Positions 30,903 through 42,500 of a stretch of DNA of 64,000 nt are shown piece by piece; position 1 is the first letter of the stretch; every line of letters begins with the position of its first letter. The translations under genes were made by a program, and so were the position numbers. Source of the DNA: Hepsetus odoe (Eukaryota > Chordata > Actinopteri > Characiformes > Hepsetidae); the NCBI GenBank assembly GCA_017165825.1, contig CM029370.1, forward strand, positions 11,257,767-11,321,766. The letters are read 5' to 3'. The notes under the pieces are model-generated. The model saw only the letters and a list, made by a program, of their open reading frames with translations. It ran no database searches and was not told the DNA's origin.

Positions 30903-31107
30903 TGTAGCGGTGGTCTAGTGGTAGGGTACTTGCCTATAGACCTATAGCTCAAGAGGTCCCAGGTCCAAATCCCACCTCTGGTACTACCACCAGTGCGTCC
31001 TTGAGCAAGACCATTAACCCTGAGTTGCTCCAGGGGGACTGTACCTGTAATTAGGACATGGAAGTCGCTCTGGAAAAGAGCATCTGCTAAATGCCGCAAA
31101 TGTGAAT
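30903..31107 (+). mobile_element. tRNA-headed SINE (family B)
   Basis: Head GCGGTGGTCTAGTGGTAGGG, B-box GGTCCAAATCCCACC, body with ACCACCAGTGCGTCCTTGAG, tail AGAGCATCTGCTAAATGCC. A different family from the GGTTAGGGAGTTGGCCCC SINEs. Confidence 0.8.
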
Positions 31108-31554
31108 GTTTTGTCCTGTTCATGACAAATTTTAGTAAAAATTCAAGTTAGAACAATGATAATTTTACAGTCTTTTTTAGAGTATACACAATATCTTGAT
31201 CTTTTTTGCTGTTTTCATTAACTACGCAAATAGTGCTCATCCCATTTGCAGAGCATTCTGTTTAACATAAGCATTTACAGATCATTATTTTCAGTATAGG
31301 TTCTTCCACGTACAGCCTTCTTGAAGTACAGCAAAATCATACATGAAGCACAAAAAAAAACCCCAAAAAAACAGTACGATATGGTATTTAAGCTCTCTTG
31401 ATGACTTCCTTAAATATCCTGTATTTACATAACTAGGCCTTTTATGACTTGATCTGGTTTAAATACATTGACTAATGTTACAGTAAAAAGTAATGAACAT
31501 AATACACCAGTCACGTAAAAAAAGAAGGGTGTTAGTTCACATATTGCAAAGGAA

Positions 31555-31960
31555 AGGAGAGTTCACCAGTCCATAGCAGGGAAGACACAGACAAACACAC
31601 ACATGTACCAAGGGGGCAATTTAGCATCTCCACTCTGTACAATGTACTGTGGGAGGAAACGAGAGTTCTGGGGGAAATCCACATAGACACAGGGAGAACA
31701 TGCAAACTCTACACAGAGAGGAATCTGGGATCTGAGCCCAGAATCTTTTTGCTGTGAGGCAAGATTGATAATGGACCTCTTGCTGTCCATGGATCTGTTA
31801 ACTTATAAAATGCACATTCAGTTGGTTCCTCCCCAGGATTCTTCCTCCTGTTTTAGGGAGTTTTAACTCACTAGGGGCTCAGAACTTGATTCTGCAAAGC
31901 TGCTTTGTGACAACAACAGTTGTAAAAAGTGCTATATAAATCAAACTGACTTGGCTTGAC
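31555..31960. repeat. Two adjacent dispersed-repeat pieces
   Basis: 31555-31745 has GGGCAATTTAGCATCTC, GGGAGGAAACGAGAG and GGGAGAACATGCAAACTCTA. 31800-31960 ends in AAAGCTGCTTTGTGACAACA and GTGCTATATAAATCAAACTG. Both are recurrent fish LINE-tail modules. No open frame is meaningful. Confidence 0.55.
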
Positions 31961-34044
31961 TTGGCCATAGTGCTATCAACAAATTTAAACAGGTAGCCTT
32001 GACCAAGTTTTATTTTCATCATGCTCATGGCAAAGACAAACTTGTACACATAATACATAAGCATTTGTGGATGCTTCCTCAGAAAGAAGGCATCTTAATC
32101 ATGATAATCCCAGGATAATTTTATCCTATTGTCTTTGACAGTATCTGAGCAGATGTCTGCAAGAATATGGTCAGAGTCAGCAGCACACATCAGAAGCATA
32201 GCTGGAGCTCCAAAGTACAAAAAACATTAAAGGCATGCGAAACTTCATATGGGTGTTTCTTCATGTTACAAATAATGTATAGCAGCTGTGTTTTTTTTTA
32301 CACTATTCTGATGTTAATCTGTCTTGTGAGCAGGGTGTAAAACATTGAAACAGTGTCTTGAAAGGTGCCTTTAGCTTATCTTAGTACAACTGAATCATGA
32401 AAATAACAATCAGAAATCATTATTAAAAATGCCTCAAACAATGGTAATCAATAATCACTTGAGACAGGGATGGTCATATCAGAGGACAGACACCATCAGA
32501 CACACACCATCAGACTCTCTTTGGACATTCCTGAAATTAAATTTAGTGGAACCAATTACTGTAACAGTAACCCAGGAGATATCATATAAACTTATATATC
32601 TTAGAATACAGAATTTACCTTATCCAAGAAAAGACCCACTCCATAGTGATATATGAAGCAACTTAAAAGATAATACGCATGATTTAAATAAACATGTTTA
32701 CCCTCTCATCTTTACTCATTATTATCTTTGTATAGGCAAAAGGATGAACACGTACAAGCAGCTAAAAAAAAAGAAAAAAAGAAGTATGCCTTAAAGAGGC
32801 CATTAATGTTTGAAATTTTATCTAAAGCACTTTCTGCTGTCTGGTCAGTAACATCTGCAGTACCTTTCAACATTGCATAAGATTATTTTGCCTTTGCTAC
32901 TGAGTCACCCACAGACATTGAAATAATAATCTAATCATGATGTAAAGTGCTTAACATGAACGCCAACATGAACTTTAATATAAAAGTTGGGGTTATTCAA
33001 AGTTACAGAATTAAAGACACAGCAGGCGTATCAGATTTGAACTCTTTTTAATATACAGTAAGACTATGCCACAAGTTCACAAAAGCGTCATTATAAGGCA
33101 CAGAAGAAAAAAACAGACATATCATGTCATATCAGATCAGATTTTGCAAATGAAAGCATTTGTCAATGCCTTTGTTAAAGCAGTCATCTGCTCCAGAATT
33201 TAAAGAATAAATATCTTAAAAAAACCTACTAAAACTAAATCTGGCAAGAGCTGGATTGCAGCTTAGGGTTTTACATAACAAAGCAATGACAAATAGAGTT
33301 ACTGTATACTGTATACTATACCTTTTTTAACCTGACTGAACTTGGTTCTACCCTTGAGAGCAATGGTCATAAAAACATGCATGCCTGTCACCATGAATTG
33401 TGAAATAATTGTGATTAACAATTTCTGTTGGATTTTTGTTTTATCTTGTTTGCTACTGTTGATCCTGATAACCAGCTGTCAATACTATTTGTTCCCAAAC
33501 GATAAAAGAAGCTCAGATAAGAAGACCTTCCTCAGTACTAAATGTTGTAGCACAAAGTCAGAAGTTAAAACTGCTCTTGTTTTTTTAGACCCATGACATG
33601 TCTTGAAGATTTCTCTTTTTAATTTTTTTATCATATATTTGCCTCACAACAACACATCAAAACTCACATTCTGTTTATTGTGAAATGAAAAAATACTATA
33701 AACACTGAGAACAACATTTGAAAATAATAATCAGATGATTATGTGGTATTTCTGACATGCCAAATAACGTGTCCAAAAGGAAGAACCAAATGCGGTTTCA
33801 TTATGAACATTTTAATGGATGACTTTATAAACATCTTGACTGAAACTACTTGACCCACTTCAAAACCTTTTTTGACACCTTATTTTTGAGTGAGTGTTTG
33901 TAATGTCTGAACAATGATTGTTAATCAGTAGTAGAGCATATGTGAATAGAGCAACATAAATAGTGAACAAAAAAACAATATTTGAATTTCACTCATGTGC
34001 AGTGGAACAGTTTGCTTGGCTTTTTGTGGTGATGAAAGAAGGAT
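31961..34044. other. Unique DNA, adgrg6 downstream / possible 3' UTR
   Basis: AT-rich, no coding potential supported. If adgrg6 has a long 3' UTR it would lie in the upper part of this stretch. A reverse-strand polyadenylation signal (TTTATT on +) is at about 33673, but I cannot place the transcript end. Confidence 0.35.
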
Positions 34045-34215
34045 ATTTTCTGGTACTACTGGTAGGATTTTGCCTACAGACCAAGAGGTCACAGGTTCAA
34101 ATCCCACCTCCAGCACTACCACCACTGGGTTCCTGAGCAAAACCCTTAACCCCAAGTTCCCTGTAATCAGGAATTGCTCTGCATAAGAGCATCAGCTAAA
34201 TGCCTTAAATGTAAT
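34045..34215 (+). mobile_element. tRNA-headed SINE (family B), 5' shortened
   Basis: TAGGATTTTGCCTACAGACC, then B-box GGTTCAAATCCCACC, ACCACCACTGGGTTCCTGAG and tail AGAGCATCAGCTAAATGCC. Same family as 30903-31107. Confidence 0.75.
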
Positions 34216-34669
34216 GTAAAATGTGGCCTTTGGGTTTTTATGTCTTTTGGGTTATAATTGTCCACTTTTCTTTTTTTTAATTACCTTTGACGCAGAAGTA
34301 TAAACATAATGTAAGTGACTGTGTATGTACAAGAAACAAGCTGACTCCAGCGCATAACTCATGTGCAAAAAAGGAGGAACACAAATGAGAAATTAGGAAA
34401 AAGGGCACAGATGGACTTACAGCAAAATATTCTATTAATATTTACAGCACACAAAAAGTCAGTTTACACATCACAGTATGTAAAATCCACTCGTTCCATA
34501 GCTGTCCCTCTCTACAGGGTTACGAGTCTCTACAAGCTGCTTCTTTTGGTTAGCTCAATATGGTACAGTATGGAAATGTCGCTAGCGCTCTGCTGGTCTA
34601 AGAAAACTAAGAAAACCTGATACCACATAGAAGATCTAGCCCAGTCTCCTCTCTTACCTGCTGTCCTTT

Positions 34670-34851
34670 CTAAAACTTGGTGCTATGACTAAAACTGTCC
34701 GATATCATGATGTTTTTGTAAAAGTTGTCAGAGCGCACAGAGCAGTAGCCTTTCACTTTGTCCAGAACCTGGTGGACAGGCAGGATGGAGGAGGAGGTAG
34801 AGGCATCAGCGTCGGAAGGACTGCACTTAGTCTGGTTAATGTAACCTGCAC
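34670..34851 (-). CDS. adgrg6: adgrg6 terminal coding exon
   Basis: Acceptor TTATTACAG at 34852-34860. Translation AGYINQTKCSPSDADASTSS, then ILPVHQVLDKVKGYCSVRSD and the final SHSTKF before TAG (34670-34672). It matches the long-tail form of vertebrate ADGRG6. The preceding intron (34852-44426) is 9.6 kb and contains the second LTR element. Confidence 0.92.
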
Positions 34852-36541
34852 CTGTAATAAACATTAATATAAAATGGTCAGTTAGTGACCAGATATGGAT
34901 TTAATTTAAACAAAGCAGAGGGAGCTGGGAAATGTTACTTGGCTAATATGAATTAAAGTGTTTCAGGTTACTTCAATATAGGAACTCTCTCTGCTGTCAT
35001 CCTGATTGATGACATTGCAGTTTTAGAAACATTCATAATATATGTTACATCAATATTGGGGAAATCTGAGGAAGGAAATGATCAAAGTCTGATCTTGATG
35101 GCTTGTTTGTGGAGGTGGATAATTGCACAAAGAAAGGATATTTCTGAAGAAAAAAAAAAAAGTTGGTGATGATCATCAGGCATAAAAAGGTTAAAATGGG
35201 TATTCTAAAGAGTCTGGCCTCCACTACCTCAGTCAGACAGATTGTAATCAATTTTTACTCTAAGCAACTAAACTTCTAACTTCTAGGTTAACTTCTAAGT
35301 TAACTTCTAACTAAAGGCCCTTCTCACACTGGCCAATGTTAATGTTCTGCACACTAATTCTACCAAAGTATGATTAAGGGAAATTATTGTAAAAGGATCT
35401 GAATTGGTGCAGTTAACAGAAAGAAACCTGATAACATACCAGAGTTAAAAAATTTCTGAATGAAATAATGGATTAATATTTCTTCACATCTTGTGACTAA
35501 TCAACAGTCACAAGAAATGTTTAGCTGCAGTTACTGCTGCACAAAGAGAAGGCATCAGATACTTTTGACGCACCTTTATGATACTGGATCCATATATATA
35601 TTTTAGGTTACATCTCTGCTAAATTATGATCATACTAATGGGTACACAAACTGTACATACACACCTGTAGGCCAAAAATAAGTGCAGGAAAAATATCACA
35701 ACAATGTTGTGGTATATGTAGTTGTTATGGTATTTTTTTTTAATTGCATATAATGTCTACAGTTCAACTACTATTCATGAATCATTTAACAACTGCATCA
35801 GGTGCCACCTTATACTTGCTGACTTTTTCCATTAATAGCAAATCATCCTTCAAAGCAAAATGCTGTGAACTTACAAAGCTTACTGCAAGCAGTGAGGTGT
35901 GGAATTTACAAATAAACTATTCTGACACAGACCTTGAAACACACTCATTACCAGTGTAACATGTACATACATGATGCTGCTGTGCTAAGAATGGTCCAGC
36001 CAAATAGATTGCAAAATAGAAAAATGACATATTGTGGAGACATATAATCTGTCAGTAATTATTCACCTACAGTATTGTTCAAAATGTTGAAATCAATATT
36101 TTCAATACACATGTATGAAAATATGTCATTGCTGAAACAGCTGTGCAACTGATAATCATTGTGTTTGTAATAATGAACACTTAGTTTTTTTCAAGTTAGA
36201 GACTGTTCCTCCTCATCATTTGTTAGCCCCCTATACCCATTTAATTTTGAGCAAATGACCACCAATGAGCAGTAATAATTTGGGTGGTGGAACATTCTCA
36301 GCAGAGCAGAGACCTTGACATAGTAGCAGCAAGAGAGCAAAGGTCACCAACACTTCTCCAGGAGATCTATTTTCCTGCAGAGTTTAGATTCAAACTATCT
36401 GTACATGCTGCACCTCCCCCCCTCTCCAACACTACTGCATCTCATCCAACTAAAGACTTATGAAGATGTTAAACAGATACAGCAGGTGTGACGGATTGTG
36501 CTTTGAACTGGACTCTGCAGGAAGGTAGATCTGTTCAGGCA

Positions 36542-36592
<51 letters not shown>

Positions 36593-39500
36593 ACGCACAT
36601 CTGGAAGCAATTGCTCTGTGTTAGACTGATTGAATAAGTGTATTTTTTTTTTTTTTCATCTACAATGTTCTATTTCCAAAGTAGTCCTGGGCAAAAGACA
36701 AGTGGGAATGACAGACAGACATCTACATAAAAATGTACATTAATAAATTGTTTGCAGAAGTCAAACTACAGTTTGACTGGGGTTCACGTTCCATTAGAAG
36801 TAAATCTGTTTGGATGTTTATAAGCTCTATAAGCAAAACAATTTAAGATGATAGATTTTCTTAGGATGTTCTAAAAGCTTTAATAAATCAGTAGATTGAA
36901 TTGGTGATGTCACTTTGCTGTATGCTACCTTTAAAACTAAACCATCTCATCATGTCTTCAAATACCAAATGTGCTGTAGTATAGTAGTGTGTCTATTCGA
37001 CCAATTTGCACATGGTAACTGTATGCTGCTAACTATGACCTAATGTAAACAGGCCATCTTTCTCTTCTATTTTGGTCTTGTAATGTATGCTCTCCACAAG
37101 CACTGTAATCCTTGAGTGCTGTCTAGCTTTCTTCTTATTGTGACAACACAGCTGAAGCCAAAAAATGTGAAAAACTATGACTATTAAAATTAGTCAGACA
37201 GAATGCAGGTGACATTTAGAGTGGTAAAAGGACAAATGTTGCTTTTATGCCAGTGTCTGTCATATTTGAGGGCCTTTAATAGGCATTTTGGAATAAAATA
37301 AAAGACGTTTACAATATTTGCAATTACTCAGGTTTCTTTCAACTTTCTTAACAACAGTTGCTAGCACCATTGAATTAATTTATTGCCATAATTAAAATGT
37401 TTAAAAACAATAAAAATATAAAAGGGCTAAATGCAATTTTCACTTCACTGAAGGCCAGTACATTACATATATGGAAACCTATCTTTCATGAGAACAAACC
37501 AAAGAATAAAAAACTTATTTTGAAACATTTTAAACATGTATAAAGAATTATACCAACAAGGGTCAGTTGTTGTAGGGCTGCTGTAATACTAGTGCTGTAA
37601 TACTAATCCCCTTTCACAATAACTAATGCATGTAAGAATAAGCATTTGAAATATTAATGTAGATTAATATTATGAAAATAATACATAGCTATATAATCAC
37701 TGGCTTTTTTCAGAATTGCACTTTTTTAAATGTTTGAGACTCTAATGATCAGTTTCAGCATGGTTACTATTCACTACAGATCCTGTGGGTAAGTAATCCG
37801 TCAGTTAGCCAAATCTGTAAAGTTGTTTGATTACAAATATTTCTAGATAACAGGTTCTAACAATTAAAATGTTTTTGCAAGAAGTATGGACTCTGGCAGA
37901 AAGCAGCATTATGATTTGCTTTTACTTCTGAAAGTCACTCTATCTGGATTCAATCGAACAAATGCTGTGGCATTCACTAAAATTATAGTTAAAAGTAGTT
38001 CCCCCAATAAAAATCTTACATTTATTTAGCTTTGTAGATTGAATCCAGTTTTAAGGGCCCATCACACAAAGAAAAAGCATGAACTCAAGCTGACTTGTGT
38101 TCTTTTACCTCAGGAGATGCTTCATTGCCCTATCGATGAATTTTATCTATACCACAAACATAAATACAGACACATGGGACATTTGGGTATACAGTAAGAT
38201 CGTGAAAGAAAAAGTTATACAGCTAAAAACACAGCAAATAAACAGACCCATGAGGTTGTGTGTCCTTTTGCAGTCAGCAACATCAACAAATTGTAAAGTC
38301 TGAGGGAAAAATGAATAGCGAAAGTGGACACTAATATAGCTGGTAAAAATAAATCTACTAAAGACAACAGTTTTACCCTGAACATGACTGGCTTTTCAGA
38401 GGTTAGGGGCCTTTAATTACAAAAATCCATTGAACATTACAAAAAAACTAACATGCCTATACACTCTCAAAACACAGAGTAAAATATTTTATACTTACAT
38501 GACACATAATAACTAAATGGAAAAAATAGGTTTAAAAAAAGATTTCTATTTCTAATGTTAGATGCTGCTTTAATTTAAAAATAAACTTGTCTGTATCAAA
38601 TATGTCCTAGCTAGGATTTGCCTTCACTTAATCAGAAAAAAGCCTAGTTCTAGTTACAACTATTTTTATTTATTAATTTTATTTTTGACATTTTAAAGTG
38701 AAACATCCCCACATATGGGGCAGCGGTGGCCTAGTGTATAGGGAGTATGCCCCAGCATTGGCAGATTGTAGGTTCAAATCCCAGACCAGTAGATGGCACT
38801 GAGGTACCCTTGAGCAAGGTACTGTCTCCATCAATCTCCCTGGGCACTTTCAATAGGTGCCCCCTGCTACACGTTTGTGCATGGGTTAATTGCAGAGGAT
38901 GTATTTTGTTGTGGTGTGCTGTGCTGTGTTTCACAATGACAAGTAGTCACGTTCACTTCACTTGAAGTGTATGTACCCTGATATGTAGAAAATTGCTTGG
39001 TCATCGGTCTAAAACAAATCATATTACATTGAAACCCAGTCACAAGAAATGGCTAATGGTGATTAAAGCAGCATTCACAGGGAAAAATGTGTCACGAACT
39101 CTGGTCCTCTGGAGCGTTACCTTGCTATGATGTCTGGTTACAACCACAATCTTGCTCTTCTGCTGGAACAATCCAATACAGTCCAATACAGTTTGGTAAT
39201 TCCCCTCCTCAAACAGACTAACTACTCATGGACATAAGTGTGAACCAGGTGAATTTGAGGAGGGAAATCACCAACCATTGATTTCTGGACAGCAGCCCTC
39301 CAGGACAATACATGCTTGCTGGAGAAAGTCAGGTATGAGTTGGAACCTTACAGGAAAGATGACCTCAAGGAAGAGGCTTAGAGAATACTGCTCTGAAGAC
39401 ATATATACAAGTAATGTGAAAATCTGTGTGTAGATGTGTTTAAAAAAAACAAACAAAAAAAAAGTAACTTTACAGGGAGGGAAAAAATATACTTTACTTC

Positions 39501-42500
39501 TTATATAAGTTGATGTAAACAGTTTTAAGAATTTTGGAGCATTTTAATTGGTTCATTCTTCATGATAATTTAGTACAGTCTAAAGGGTGGAAAAAATTAT
39601 TATATTATGTATAAGATACTTAACTCTGTAAAGTGACCTTGGGTTTGAGAAAGGCGCTATATAAATAAAAATTATTATTATTATAAGATGAATTATATTT
39701 ATTGGAACAATGACCATTTAAATATTGTAAATGTATGAGGCTACATAATTATGTTAGTAATATACAAATAAACTTATATAAACTGTTATTTGTGCCTTGA
39801 TTGCCTGCAAAATTATTTGATTGCATTCCATCTTTAATTAAATTCTAAATATATATATATATAAAAACAAAATTGTGAGTCAGTGTTATTTGAGTGGAAG
39901 TGTACTTCAAAGTTCAGTGCCCTTTATAAATTTAGCATATTGTCACAGTCTGTCGTGCCTGTGGCGCTCTGTTCTGACTGAGCACACCTGGGCTCATGGA
40001 TGCACAGGTGTGCTTCATTTGGGCTGCTATTTAAGCCCCAATGAGTCAGAACAGAGCACGGTTCATTAACAAGGTGAAGCCTTATAGTTAATGGTGGCAT
40101 TTTTGGTTTTGTATTTTGGTTTACGTTTAATAAAGTTACGTTCCGGATTACTGGCTCAGCGTTGACGTCCTTCCCACACCCCGCCACCATTACAGAATGA
40201 ACCACCAGTACCTGGACGTCGCGAGCCATGAGGGCAGGCAGGAGCATGTGTTGTAGGCAGCAGCGAACATTATCGAGGAGACGCGGCAGCTGATAAAGAC
40301 CTGGGAGATGGAGGCGATGACTGGATTTGCTTCTCCGGATCTCCGTGAGCATTTGGAGGGTGAGGAGTGGGTGCGACAGATGCCAACGGCCACGGCCGAG
40401 GAGCTCGAGTGCCGTCTGAAGCACGTGACGTCACAGCTCCCACTTGATCCCACCCCGGATCCCGAGCTGTGCTTTTTCTCCGGATGCTGGTCTCCATGGC
40501 TGCAAGGGCAAAGTGCTACCTCGACACGCTGAACCATGTGTCTTTTTCCACCCGCGACATGGAAGGTGGGGCTTCATTTACAGCTGGCGTCACGCAGTGT
40601 GGAAGGATGGCGGTGAACGCTCTCTATGTCATTCAAAGCGGAACACTGATAGTGGAGGCATCCTGCGCTGCTCAACGTAGAAAAACGGCGGAAAATGCGC
40701 CCTGCGCCATTCAACACGAGAGGACGGCAAAGGAGGCCGCTCGCAACAGGAAAAGTGGGACAGTGGCAAAGAAGGCCGTCCCTGACACAGAGAGCAGGAA
40801 GACAGCGGAGACCGCTTCCTGCGTCATGCAACCAGGGAGGTCGACCAAGAAGGCCCTTTGCAGCAAGGAAAGCGGCATCAAGGAAAGCGGCATCAAGGAA
40901 AGTGGCATCAAGGAGTTGACCCCCAAACCCAGCACCACTAACCCGTCGGGCAGAAAGCAGAGAAGGAGCAGCTCCAGGTAAGTGGGATGTTTAGAATGAA
41001 AGTTCGGATGCAGATGCAAATTGAGGCTGCAATAACCATTCAGTCGCAGGTAAGGAAGCACATAAGCAGAAAAGACTACCTGAAGCTACTGTGGGTAGCC
41101 AGGACTGGTCAGCGATATTACTGAGCTAATAAGATGATGAAGCAAGAAATTAAGTCTTTGAAGGAGAAAAAGATGGCTGCTGTTGTTCTGCAAGCCGCAT
41201 TCTGAGGGATGAAGACCAGACAGACTCTGAAATAAAAGCACCAGGCTGCCACTGTAATACAATGTGCTTACAGGGCTCACTGAGCTCGGACGCAATATTT
41301 ATGCATCAAATATGCTGCTGTTGCCATCCAGTTTAGGTATCGTTCCACACTTGATGCCAGAAAGCAGAGGGAGGAATTCCTGAAATTGCGCTCTGCTGCA
41401 ATGTTCTTGCAAGCCAGCTTCAGAGGCCAGAGGGTCAGAAGGGAGATGATCCTGCAACATCAGGCAGCTTCCCTGATTCAGGCTGCGTTCAGAAGACACA
41501 GGGAGGTAGTAAAGTACCAGGCCATAAAGGTTTCAGCCATCATCATTCAAAGACATTATAAGTCCTACATTAAGGGTAAATTTGACCATGAGAAATTCCA
41601 GGTGTTGAAAAGGTCTGCGATACGCATCCAGGCAGCTTTTAGGGGTTATTCTGTTCGAAAGAATGTTGCTGCAATGCAAAAAGCTGCCACCATTATTCAG
41701 GCTGCAGTAGGAATGCACAAGCAAAGATCTGTTTTCAAGAAGCAGTGCTGGGCAGCAAATCTTCTTCAGAGGAGGTTCAGAAGGTGGAAGCTTGGACATC
41801 AACAAAGGCAGAGGTATCAGCTGTTCAAACATGCTGCAATTTGCTTGCAAAAGTCATTCAGGGGAAAGCAGGCAAGGGATCTGGCTCAAGACAAAGGTGA
41901 GCTTCAAGGAAAGAGCAGTAAATTCAGAAAAGACAGAGAGGTCTCCAGAATAAAGCTTCAAGCTGTGATGTTTGTCCAAAGAGAGAGGCTGGAGAGAACG
42001 GAGGAACAGAGGGACCAAACTGCACGCCAGGCAACGAGGAGAGTAGAGACTCCAACCATTCAGGAGAAACTGGAGGCTATAGTAGCCATTATGGAAGAAC
42101 AGCTGAATCAGACCAGGGCAGAGCTGAAACAGGTGCAAGACCACAGTGTCGCTCTGCAGGCTGAACTGAGAAAAGCCCGAAGTGATGCCAGTAAGCTCAC
42201 CAAGCTGGAGAAGCGGGTCATAGGTATGGAAGCAAAATGGGCGATCTTGGAATCTTAACTCACTCCACAGACACCAATGCATGCTGGTACCCTGGGGGTT
42301 AACGCCAAAGCAGAGCAGCTGAGGAACAGTCTGATAGAGAAGCAGGAAAAGATTCCAGAGGTTGAGCAACCATGTGAGAACTCTGAGAATGATGCTCAGA
42401 GCACAATCAGAGACACCCTACCTTCGGGTTACCCTCACAATTCGGCAGACTCAGAACAGGGCGGCAGGTGGAGGAGTCAATGTGGAAATTCTCGCAGTGG

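Noticed and set aside
36541..36597. CRISPR-like or regulatory repeat
   Set aside because: Plain CA microsatellite; no spacer structure, and the genome is vertebrate.
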